Positions 1 to 9,820 of a stretch of DNA of 64,000 nt are shown piece after piece. Position numbers and translations under genes: made by a program. A model generated the notes under the pieces. That model did not search any database. It had not been told where the DNA came from and was given only the letters and a program-made list of their open reading frames with translations. This stretch comes from Hericium rajendrae (lineage: Eukaryota; Basidiomycota; Agaricomycetes; Russulales; Hericiaceae): assembly GCA_033439255.1 (NCBI GenBank), contig CM065886.1:2232001-2296000 (forward strand), given 5' to 3'. Every line of letters begins with the position of its first letter. The stretch's first letter is position 1.

Positions 1-240
1 AATCTAGGGAAATAGGCGAGCGACAGGGAGCCTATAAGTACTGGGACGACAATGGGAAAAGAACAATGGACACCATAACGGGTCGAACAATAGAGTGAGA
101 ACAATGGTGGCCAAAAGGAGAACAATGGGAGGGAGAACAATAGGATGTCCCAAAGGGGAACAAGGGCATGGGTGAAGGATAGCCCCAGGTCATGTGAGGA
201 AGTGAACATGTGATGGGGCTGCTGGAGCACATGACCGACG
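1..240. repeat. Imperfect GAACAATGG minisatellite
   Basis: The first ~160 bases carry several imperfect copies of a core close to GAACAATGG or GAACAATAGG, for example near 55, 88, 107 and 135, in purine-rich DNA. No convincing coding frame is present. The block lies just outside repeat module A, in the position that the GC-rich block at 47550-48835 occupies beside module B, so both modules border low-complexity DNA. It runs off the left edge of the window. Confidence 0.5.
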
Positions 241-749
241 CGATGCCTTGATGGCAGAGAAGAAGGCGGAGAGAAATGGAGCGATCCGTGACACTCGTTG
301 AACGAGCGATACTCGCTGTGTTAGTACAAGAAACGAATGAAAGAGAGTTTTTTACTTACCTATTAGCCCCCCAAGCCGTCTACTAAGCCCTTCCGAGTCT
401 TGAAGACGCCGTGTATATGGAGAGAGAGGGAGACGAAGGAGGAGATGGAGGAAGTGTTGCAAAGACAGAAGTCGCGCAACGACTTCAGCCACAGCAGCAT
501 TCGACTCTCGCGTTTAGCGGTTTCGACTCTAACAAATCAAATAAAATCCATTTAATTCACGCAAAAAGTGGGAAGATATAGAACACCGGTAGAAATACAA
601 TGAATCAGCCATCTATGTAATTACCATACAACACGCTCGCAGGTATGAAAATCCACTTAGTAGAATCTAACGGCCAGCCTCTGGCACGATGCCCGGCTAT
701 GCCCGGCCCGGTCTCGGCAAGCTGCATTTGACGCTCCGATCGCCACGTC

Positions 750-757
750 TATATAAG
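750..757 (+). promoter_or_regulatory. TATA box of module A
   Basis: TATATAAG is followed within 10 bases by GCGCGACGCGC and then a C/T-rich stretch. The same order occurs at 49337-49344 in module B. The pyrimidine-rich leader downstream is typical of fungal transcription starts. Confidence 0.5.
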
Positions 758-1016
758 ACGTGCGCGACGCGCTTCCTCTCTCTCCTCTTACCACTATCAT
801 CTCCCGTCTTTCGTCGCTCTCTCTTTTCCTGCCTCAACTCTCTGACGTTCGGTAAGTTGTTATACTGTTGCTATATTGTTTCATTGTTCACTAACCCTAC
901 TGTTCTTTATAGACTTCTACATTTTCGCTTTTATTATCTTAAGTAAGTCTTATGTTTTTTATATCTGTATCTTGTATACTAATTTGTTGACTTTGCCTTT
1001 AGATTATTTTCGCTTT

Positions 1017-1140
1017 TTCTTATCTATGTAGTAAGTCTTATCTTATCTTACTTATCTATTCTTTTATCTTTCAGTTTTATCTTATCTCATCTTTGAATCT
1101 TATCTCATCTTATCTTGTATGTTTTGTTATCTTATCTTGA
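1017..1140 (-). promoter_or_regulatory. GATA-site array (TTATC repeats), module A
   Basis: About ten TTATC pentamers lie within ~125 bases. TTATC is the complement of GATAA, the core bound by fungal GATA-type zinc-finger factors (nitrogen, light and iron regulators). The array lies inside what would be the intron downstream of the microexons. It may be a true regulatory cluster or only a microsatellite that happens to read as GATA sites. A matching array lies at 49596-49790. Confidence 0.4.
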
Positions 1141-1374
1141 AGTGTTGGTTTTTGTAGTGTATTATAGATGTGTAGTGTCTGTAACTTTGTATTAAATTAA
1201 ATGTGTTATAATTAAAATTTTTTGAAATATAATGCTTTTAAATTTTCGATGTTTTAAATGTTCTAGATGTAATAAGATTGGAATATATAATATATATGAG
1301 TATTTAAATATATTTTTAGTACTCTTAAGCAGCATACAAGACATAGGTGATATAGAGTAGATAGTAGCCCTACT

Positions 1375-1535
1375 AGCTAGACATGATATGATAACAGAGA
1401 TATATTGCATAGCTGACATAGCTATGATAGCCATTATATGCTATAGCAGCTATGAGAGCTATGATAGCTTATAGTCTATGCTATGATAGCTTATAGTCTA
1501 TGCTATGATAGCTATGATGGCTATCATAGCTCTAT
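1375..1535. repeat. CTATGATAGC satellite
   Basis: Tandem and interspersed copies of a near-palindromic core, AGCTATGATAGCT and its complement, occur between the GATA array and the TPR tail. The same motif occurs at 47200-47345 and at 50040-50170, each time next to a TPR coding tail. Confidence 0.6.
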
Positions 1536-1644
1536 ATAGATAAACTCACTACTATGGAGTAGCTATGTAGAAAAGAGGACTCCTATGGCCCTATCAGAGC
1601 TATGTAGGCTACATAGTGTCATATACCACTGGTCCTTTTCTCAG

Positions 1645-1818
1645 ATGTATCTGGGTGCATTGAACATGAGGCTAGATGATCTTGACTCAGCAAAGCATCA
1701 TTTTGAGAAGGCATTACAGCTGTATCATCAAGCTTCTAATTTCAGTGGTTTAGCTCAAGCCTCAGCATTTCTGAAAAAGGTTGAAGCTAAGCTGGAGCAG
1801 AGATTGAAGTCATATTAG
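1645..1818 (+). pseudogene. TPR gene tail (NLR fragment 1)
   Basis: An open frame from an ATG at 1645 encodes 57 residues: the second half of one tetratricopeptide repeat (NMRLDDLDSAKHHFEKALQL), then a charged C-terminal tail. This matches the last repeat and tail of the intact NLR-like protein at 20490-23625. No NTPase or upstream repeats remain. The ATG directly follows TTTTCTCAG, which resembles a splice acceptor, and the flanking bases (ACCACTGG then TTTTC, CAGATG) recur before the TPR tail at 50270. The frame could also be read from 1585. It is most simply a truncated relic; translation as a short TPR peptide from module A is possible but unproven. Confidence 0.6.
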
Positions 1819-2196
1819 AGACAGGTCACACATGAGGTAGGACTATCTCTATTGTATGACATGTTGTAGTTTAGACTGACCTTAAATTATTTCAATTTGT
1901 CAGTGTCATTTTCTTGGTCTGTATATCAGTTTATCTTTCTTGCATAGTGTAGATATCTAACAGATATCCTGCACAGATGTAATACAATCATCAGATTTCA
2001 AAAAAGTAGAGTGCACTATAAGATAATCACACACGACCATTGAGAGAATATGACTTGAGACAGAAGGCATAGTAGAAAATTGAGGATAGAAAATGATGTG
2101 CATTCAAGGAAATTCATGTACAACTATCTTCTAATCTCAACCGGATCAGTCATATATCTACATAAGAAAACTTTTTCCTTCCATGTACTCCTCGGG
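1819..2196. other. AT-rich spacer
   Basis: This is AT-rich 3' flank between the TPR tail and the 3' end of the prolyl-tRNA synthetase gene. I see no gene or RNA in it. Confidence 0.5.
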
Positions 2197-4658
2197 CTAG
2201 TACGACCGCCCGAACAACGTCCAGCGTTTCGCGTTGTTCCCGCACGCAGGGCACTTCGTCTCGCCTGGAACGATCGGCATCCACCGCGACTGCTCGAACG
2301 GAATGGCCAGCGACTTGGCACCCGCCGACGGCGCCCGCTCGTCCTGCGGTTCCGCCGACCGGCCGCTGCGCTCCTTGATGTCGTCCTCGCATGCCTCCGC
2401 CTCGCACCACGGAATCGCAACGACGCACTTGTCGTCCAGCGCGGGCACGACGTCCTCCCACCTTGTCACCTCCTTCACGCGCGCGTCGTACGTGTCCTTC
2501 GCGCGCTGGAACATCTCCGCCTGGATCGTCTCGAGCAGCGCCGGCACTGCCTGCTCGATGCCCGCGAGCGCGATCGGCGCCTTCGCGCCCGTATCGCGGC
2601 GCACGCCGAGCGTCTGCGCCTTCACGAGGTCCTGCGGCCCGATCTCGAGGCGCAGCGGCACGCCCTTCTGCTCCCACTCGTTGAACTTCCACCCCGGCGT
2701 GTAGCCCTCGCGCAGGTCCGCCTTGGCGCGCACGCCCGCCTTCTTCAGCGTCTTGACGAGCTCCACGCACTTGTCGCTGATCTGCTGCCGCTGCGCGTCC
2801 GTCGTCTTGGCTGTGATGCCGCATGGCACGACGACGGCCTGCACGGAGGCCACGCGCGGGGGCAACACGAGGCCCTGGTTGTCGCCGTGCACCATGACCA
2901 TGACGCCGATTGTGCGCGTCGAGAGACCCCAGGAGTTCTGCCAGACGAAGGTCTTGCGCTGACCGGTCGGGTCGTTCGGGTCCTCGACGAAGATGTTGAA
3001 CATCTCCGGCTTGGAGAAGTTCTGCCCGAGATGGTGAGAGGTGGCGGCTTGGATGCCGCGGCCGGAAGTGGGGATGAATCCCTCGACGGTCGTGGTGTAG
3101 TCGCCGCCGGCGAACTTCTCCTTCTCTGACTTGACACCGGGGATGACTGGGACAGCGAGGAGTTCTTCATAGACGCGGCGGTAGAGATCGAGAATTTCAA
3201 GGACTTCCTTGTCGGCCTCGGCCTTCGTAAGATGTGCGGTGTGTCCCTCTTGCCAGAGGTATTCACGTGTGCGGAGGAAAGGCTCTGAAAACATGTCAAT
3301 AGCGATATCAGAGCCGAGAATTAGAGGCTCGTACGCGGACTCTTGAACTCCCAGCGGACAACGCTGTTCCACTGGTTGAGCTTGAGCGGCAAGTCACGGT
3401 GGCTCTTGATCCACTTTGCGTAGTCTGGTTTGCGGTAAGTGCAATTCGCGAGTAGCGTTGTGTTGAGACTTACAGGGATACATGGCTGTTTCGGAGGTGG
3501 GACGGATGGCGATGGGCTCCTCCAGATCTGACTGGCCACTGAACAAGACGTCAATTTTACGGACATGGCAGATCAAGTAGTCACTCACGCTCGTGTTACC
3601 CAGGCGACTTCAGGAGAGAACCCTTCGATATGGTCCTTTTCCCTCTCAAGTGCTTTCGCTGAGATGAACATGGGGAAATACGCGTTCTCGACCTCCATCT
3701 CCTTGATCTTTGCGTTGAACCATTCTAGTCTCGTAGTTAGCATACATCACACGGAGGATGAAAATCATATACCTTGGATAACCTCCCAAATGCTAAATGA
3801 CCAGGGTCTAAGGATATAGCAGCCACTGACGCTGTAATACTCGAGCATGTCCGCCTTCAAGAGAACCTGAAGAAAACCAGGCGTAAAAGCGTGTATTTCG
3901 TGCGATGGATGGTCGACTCACATTGGTATACCAAGCTGAAAAGTCAACCTCCTTCTTCACACCGATAGCAACCTGTGGAGCACCCTCGATCTTCGCATCT
4001 TCCTTCTCCACTTTTTTCTCAACAGGTTTGGCCGGAGCGGGGGCAGTGGCGCCGCCCTCCGCCTTCAGCGTGACGAAATCGACCTCATGCAATTTGGTAT
4101 CGGCTGTTTCCAGTTTTCGCAGGTATGTGATGAGATCCTGTCCGGACAGAAAAAGCGTGGCGCTGGAAGAAAGAGCATGTACGGCGAGAGGGGAGGTGGA
4201 AGACGCGATGGACGCATCGACGATGGTGATTACTTTCGGGAATGTCTGCTCGTTGATTGCGAGAGGAGATACTATTTTATGATAGATCAGTAGAAAACAA
4301 TAGCACAAATGTGAATATGGGACGTACGAGAGTCCTTATCCAGAGCGAAAAACTCGGATAGCAGGTCCTCCGATGCCAGTCTCAGATCCTTCAAATTCAG
4401 CTTCTTGCCTAGAGCAGCCGAGCTCGTCTCCGTCTCGTCTCGCGCGATCATAACTACAGGAACAGGAATTGCGTTTTTGGCGGTTTTGGGCTTGAAAACG
4501 AGCGTCTTCACGAGCTCGAAAGATTTCGGGGCAGCGGGGTCGCTCTGCAGTGCCTCCCGCCACGCAGCGGGAGACTTTGCCTGCGCATGCGATACAGACG
4601 CTGTGGGCGCGATTGACAGCGCAGAGAGTGTCTTTGTGATAGACTCGAGCGATGCCAT
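2197..4658 (-). CDS. Prolyl-tRNA synthetase, eukaryotic cytosolic type
   Basis: Class II synthetase that charges tRNA-Pro with proline in the cytosol. The ATG at 4658 opens [15 protein letters not shown] and is the first start that gives a clean family-like N-terminus. Exon 1 and the exon near 4275-3921 carry the N-terminal YbaK/ProX-like editing-type region and a Lys/Glu-rich linker. The next exons give the catalytic core: [19 protein letters not shown], then [16 protein letters not shown] (motif 2 area), then [19 protein letters not shown], then [16 protein letters not shown]. The last exon (2197 to about 3330) holds the anticodon-binding domain and the C-terminal domain ending [18 protein letters not shown], a hallmark of the eukaryote/archaeal-type enzyme. 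Several short introns interrupt the 5' half. It lies downstream of the isoleucyl enzyme on the same strand, about 420 bases apart, and looks intact. Confidence 0.95.
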
Positions 4659-5075
4659 GGTGGATGTTGAATGATATGTACAAGATCGAGAGGAGTGAGA
4701 TGGTTTGGCAGGAAAATTGGTGCGTGACTCGACGCGTTGGGCTGTTATCAGATGCGCCAATGCGCGGTTGCTATTCGCGGTGAAGCGTCTGAGCAGTCGA
4801 GGAGAGATGCAGCGGGCTGCCAGCATGCGATGGACAGCGGACAGCGCTGCACGTCGTCGGGAAGAGAGAACGGGATGGCGGGAGGACGAGGAGGACGGGA
4901 AATTTACGTCGCACCCGTCACATTCGCGTCTCGGCTCACGATGTGAATCATGCGCGCGTATGTCTCGCACTTCGGCAAACGCGGTATTGCAGAGATGTGA
5001 ATGCTTCTGTATGAAGAGTAAACTACATTGATGTATTATAGATGAGGAATATAAAAGCTCTAAATATGGTACGGT

Positions 5076-8000
5076 CTACTGAACGGACACAACCCCCGCG
5101 CATCTTTTGCAGAGGACATCGTCCTCCGGACGGGTATAAGTCCAGCATCTAGGGCATTTACCCTGTGTTGCGGGACGGACACGAACAGCGATGCCTTCAC
5201 CGGAATCTATGCTATGTGTCAGAAAGAAAAAGCATGATATCCAAGGTGAGCCGTACCCAGTGAATCGGAGTACGTCCAGGCTGGCGACGTCGTTCCGAGG
5301 GAGCCCTCGTCGGTGAAAGATACATTAGAAACGATGAATAACGTCTTCAGGAATGATTCTGCACCATCAGAGTTAAACGAGTTGAATCGTATTATTCCAA
5401 GAAAATTCAGACCTTCACTTCTCAACAACTTGATCAGCGGCATATCGGGTGAGCCCCGGCTGGGCAAAATCAGATCGACTTCAGCCTCCAACGAGCTCTT
5501 CAGATTCCTATGAACACGATCAGCTATAATGCCATGGAAAAAAAAAGAGGAACACACTTGTCTCCTCGCGCCTTCTCGAGAAGGGCCAGAACAGCGCTAC
5601 GAACGCGAAGCAGTTCGGTCATATTCTTTTCAGCGACCACGTCCTCCCAATTCGGCGGCTAAACATCTCCTGCATTAGAGCCGACCTTAGCACTGCAAGA
5701 TGAACAAGGACTTACGAGTGGTTCCCACTTCTTCGCGAACACCGAGGACCCTACAGTCGGATCTTCGTACCCTTGCAGCGTATGATGAATTTCCTCCGCC
5801 AGATGAGGTAGCACTGGGGCCATCACACGAGTCATCGTCGTGAGCACTTGCTCCAGGACAGTGACGACCGAGCGCCGTTCGAAGCTGGACAGACTATCGG
5901 CATAAAGACAGTCTTTCGTGATGTCGAAGTAAAGGGACGAGAGGGTGATGTTGGCGAAATTGCCAAGCGCATTCATGACTGAAGGAATGGTTCAAGTCAC
6001 GACAAAAGATGGACGTGGGCGAAGTGCTAACCTTTTGGGAAGTTGTAGTTCGCGTATCCCTCGAGCGCAACTTGCTCAAGCTTATATAGCTCGTGCATCA
6101 CGTATCGCTCTGCCTGCGCCATGTCGTAAATGCGACGTTCGGATAGAGCGTGTCGAGACAGAGATCAACTCACAATACGCATGTCCTTCTGCTCGACTCT
6201 CACAAGTTGCTCTCGAACTTCCTTCGACCCGATGTTCCCAAGGATGAACCGCGCCGAGTTGCGGATCTTGCGCAGCGACTCGGCCGTCTGCGACAGAATC
6301 GTCTTGCCGATGGACATGTCGCGCCAATACTCCACCGTCGCAGCCCATAGACGGAGGACATCCGCCCCATAAGCCGGATCCTTCTTCTTGTCCTGCACAC
6401 ACCTTCAATAAACAACGCAGGCAATCGAGAATCCGGCCGCACCTTCCCACCCTTGATGACAGTCATGGGGCTGACAATGTTTCCCAGCGACTTGCTCATC
6501 TTTTTGCCTTCCTGATCAAGCACCATCCCATGCGTGATCAGCGTCCCGTACGGCGCTTGCGCCGGGCTCCCTTCCGAAGAGCGTGCACCGACGGCAGTGA
6601 GCAGCTGGCTCTGGAACCACCCGCGGTGCTGGTCCGAGCCCTCCAGACACACGTCCGCGTGCTGTTCTGGGAGCTGCGACCACGACGACCCAGAATCAAA
6701 CCACACGTCCATTGTGTCCGTGCCCTTTCTCCACTCGCCTTCCTCCGCGCTCAGGGACGGCGGCAGGAAGTCAGACACGGGTCCGTCCCACCAGTGCGCG
6801 ACGCCCTTGGTCTGGAGGACGGAGAGTATATGCGAGAGGCTCTCGCGGGTGAGGACGGCGCGGTCCGTGGGGATGTGATGCAAGGAGGGAATCGGCACGC
6901 CCCAGACGCGTTGGCGGGAGATGCACCATTCCGATCGAGATTTGATAAAGGATTCCAGACGGTTGCGGGCTGCGATAGGGTTAGCAGGTTAAGAGAAGTG
7001 GTGGGAGAGACGCACAGATCTCTGGGTAGAAGGATACCTTTCCGAGAGCCTGGAGGGCATCTTGCTTGATACCTTCCAAGTTTGCGAACCACTGAGAAGT
7101 CGCGCTGGATGAAAAAAGGATATCAGGTCTTCGTGCAACGTTGTGAGAAGGGAATGGCCATACGTGACGATGATGGGCTCATTTGTCTTCCAGTCATATG
7201 GGTACCGATGGCGAATCTTCTCGATCTTAACCAAGGCACCGATGCCCTCCAGCAGGTTTACCACCGCCTTTGAGCCACCCTTCAGCACCTCTTGCCCCAC
7301 GAGCGTCTTGCCGGCCTCTGGCCCAACAACAACAGCCACCTCATCCGTGAATGCACCCTCCGCACCGACATGGCAGACTATGCTCGTAGATGATGAGATC
7401 AGGTTGAGAGCGCGGAATGCATTGTAGTCCTCTGCACCGTGCGCTGGCGCGCAGTGCACAAGGCCTGTACCAGAGTCCGGGGTAACATGAGAGGACGGCA
7501 GAATGTGCAGGGGTGCCGATGCAGCTGCAAGGGGCGAGAAGATTGGAATGTATGCGGTGTCAACGAGGTCTGACCCTGCAGATGATGAAATTAGACATCG
7601 CGCTGAAAGCACATCGCACTGTAGATTACCTGTTACAGTTGCTAAAACATCCACGTCACCGACAACAGGCTCCAGAGCGAGCCGCCGGTCTGCTGCAATG
7701 ATCAGGATACCGTCACCAGCATCTCGACCTCGAACCAGCTCATAGACCATTTCTGGATGCACAGCAATACCCTGATGGAAATGACTACATCAGTAAAGAG
7801 AAGCAAATTCAACCCGTGCATGCAGCTACCATATTCGCAGTCAAGGTCCAGGGCGTAGTCGTCCAGACTAGCAGACGTGCACTTGTTTCTCCGAGACTTC
7901 CCAGCAGCTTCTGCAAAGCTGGACTTGCGGAATTAGTGTCGACCGAGAATGTGACGTAGACGGAGTGAGAGACGTGGTCGTCTGTGTAGACTAGCTCGGC

Positions 8001-9046
8001 TTCAGCCAGAGCCGACCGCGAAGACGGGGAGTAGTGGACGGGGCGGTAATGGCGGTAAATAAGACCTGTTTCAGATTTTCATCAAGTCATTGCATCCTGG
8101 AACAAAAGGTGAAATGGACCTCGCTCGACCATTTTCTGGAATACCCGAAGCTGCCGCATCTCGTATTCGTGATCTGCATTGATTCAGGCATTGACCAGAA
8201 GTAGAAGGACAAGAAATTCATACCTAACGTGCGATATGTTGTCGGTTCGCGCCAGTCGGCCATGATACCAAGTTCCTGGAACTCTGCCTTCTGCGTCTCG
8301 ATCTCTCGCCTGGCAGTCGCTTCCGCCGCTTTACGGATGGTATTAGGTGGAAGGGTATGAGCCTCTTTCTGAAAGACACTGAGCATCTACGTCAAGTCAC
8401 CAGCATGGAAAGACTCACTCTGAGATCCTTGAGTGCTTTGTTCTCTATGGGTAACCCGTGACAATCCCATCCTGGGATGTAACTGGCATGCCTGTCAGTC
8501 TCGCCGCATATCTGGCTTCTATCGAGACTTACTGCACTCTATCCCCAATGGAGACATGATAGCGATTGATTATGTCCTTCAGAATCTTATTCAAAGCATG
8601 GCCTAGGTCACATAACATCCTGTAAGAGAATGGCATTCCCGACTAAAGACGCGTCTCACCCATGTGTAGGTGTCCATTAGCATATGGCGGTCCATCGTGA
8701 AAAACAAACGACGGGCCGTTCGCATTTTGCCACTACTTCAAAATGATTCGTTAGCGTTCCTACTGAGTGGATATCGACGAGAATACGACCAGACCTGCCA
8801 CTGGTAAAGCGCGTCACACGTCTTATGACGGAACGCGACCTCGGTTTTCGCAGGGTCCGTCCAGAGCGAGAAGGTGGTCTTCGGGAGCAGAAGCGTCTTC
8901 GAGAATGCCTTGCTATCTACCTTGGCGTCGCTAGCTTGGTCTGCCCGACGCGGCGTAGAACATGTTATCCACCGTTTCTTGCAGGAAAAGGATGGCTTTC
9001 GAAGAGGCGCGGTGTAGGCGGCGAGTTGACCGCCTATGAGCCGCAT
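5076..9046 (-). CDS. Isoleucyl-tRNA synthetase, mitochondrial type
   Basis: Class I synthetase that charges tRNA-Ile; family features and an Arg/Ser/Lys-rich leader after the ATG at 9046 suggest mitochondrial targeting. Pieces in order: leader and [12 protein letters not shown]; an exon with the HIGH-type motif ([15 protein letters not shown]); [17 protein letters not shown]; the CP1 editing domain with [19 protein letters not shown] at about 7430; the second half of the Rossmann core with [31 protein letters not shown] and the KMSKS loop ([14 protein letters not shown]); the helical anticodon domain ([17 protein letters not shown]); and a C-terminal zinc finger, CPRCW then CKRCAG, ending at the TAG at 5076. 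More than ten short introns are needed. All signature motifs are present, so the gene looks functional. Its exact exon edges were not all fixed. Confidence 0.93.
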
Positions 9047-9820
9047 GGAGTGGTAGACTCCCGGCTCAACCCTGCTTCCAGATAGGGCTTGTGGTTACCT
9101 TGTAAACTCACGAGAAAATGCGAAGTGGTGGGGAGGAGAACTTTAAGAACTCGAGAGTGACGCCCGCACAGACGCATGGAGTCACGTGCGCGGAGGAACA
9201 GGCGCCCGGGAGATAATTGGGCAATTTCTTGTTGACCTTCGCCACGAACGAGTACGCATATACCTGCACTGGCTATTCTACAAATTCTAACATCTTTTGG
9301 ACTAAATGCAAGCATTTTCACCCTTCCCACGCAGAACAAACGCGGGAATGACACCTGGTACGCACACATCGGCCTTTTCGCTGGACTCGGGGCATGCACA
9401 CCATGTACACTACCTGATCGAATGTTGTTCGGCTCTTGACCGGGACCCTTGTGGTCGATCTCATACCGCGCAGCTTCACATCTGTATTTCAGGAAAGTGT
9501 CCGTTTACGAGGTCTTCATCGTGGGTATCATGCGGATGTTTCTCGCAAGCCCGTACAATCTCGCGAAGCTGAAACCATTCCTGGAATAATACTAATAGGA
9601 ACCCTTCTTCCTATGAGGATATCATCGGACAAGAATAGCCTGCACTGGTTTCTAGAGCTTTTGTCCTTTCGACGATGATCACAGGCGGAGTTCATGCTGC
9701 GGCCGTACGAACGGTCCCGCCCGCAGTGTCTCCGGTGCACTGCGCGCTGACACTCATTCCTCCATATAACCCATATTACCTTCCTTTATTTTCACACTCC
9801 CACCTCTCGAACCACTCAAC
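9047..9820. other. Divergent intergenic region
   Basis: 774 bases separate the start of the isoleucyl-tRNA synthetase gene (minus) from the start of the P450 gene (plus). It must hold both promoters. A pyrimidine-rich stretch with TATAAC lies 50-60 bases before the P450 ATG. I see no supported coding frame. Confidence 0.5.

Larger units (their letters stand above)
280..1560 (+). promoter_or_regulatory. Promoter-like dispersed repeat module, copy A
   Basis: This copy matches 48840-50230 in order and orientation. On the minus strand it has an intron at 359-316: donor GTAAGT, branch TACTAAC, acceptor ACAG, 44 nt, the same length as in copy B. On the plus strand a TATATAAG box at 750-757 precedes GCGCGACGCGC and a pyrimidine-rich leader. 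That leader could splice at 852-912 to a 30-nt microexon at 913-942, then at 943-1002 to a related 28-nt unit at 1003-1030. Both units share the core ATTTTCGCTTT. A run of TTATC boxes and a CTATGATAGC satellite follow, then a TPR tail. The ~400 nt between the minus-strand intron and the TATA box resembles a divergent promoter. No coding frame is visible. It could be a solo terminal repeat of some element or a host promoter duplicated with the TPR family; the family is unresolved. Confidence 0.5.

Noticed and set aside
280-1560. Certain call of a solo long terminal repeat
   Set aside because: A TATA box and leader fit, but I see no gag or pol remains, no clear paired end motifs or target-site duplication, and the conserved multi-intron layout on both strands is not typical. 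Left as unresolved.
2080-3129. 349-codon plus-strand frame opposite the prolyl-tRNA synthetase
   Set aside because: It is the antisense shadow of a CpG-rich real exon and its product is Arg/Leu/His-rich with no family features.
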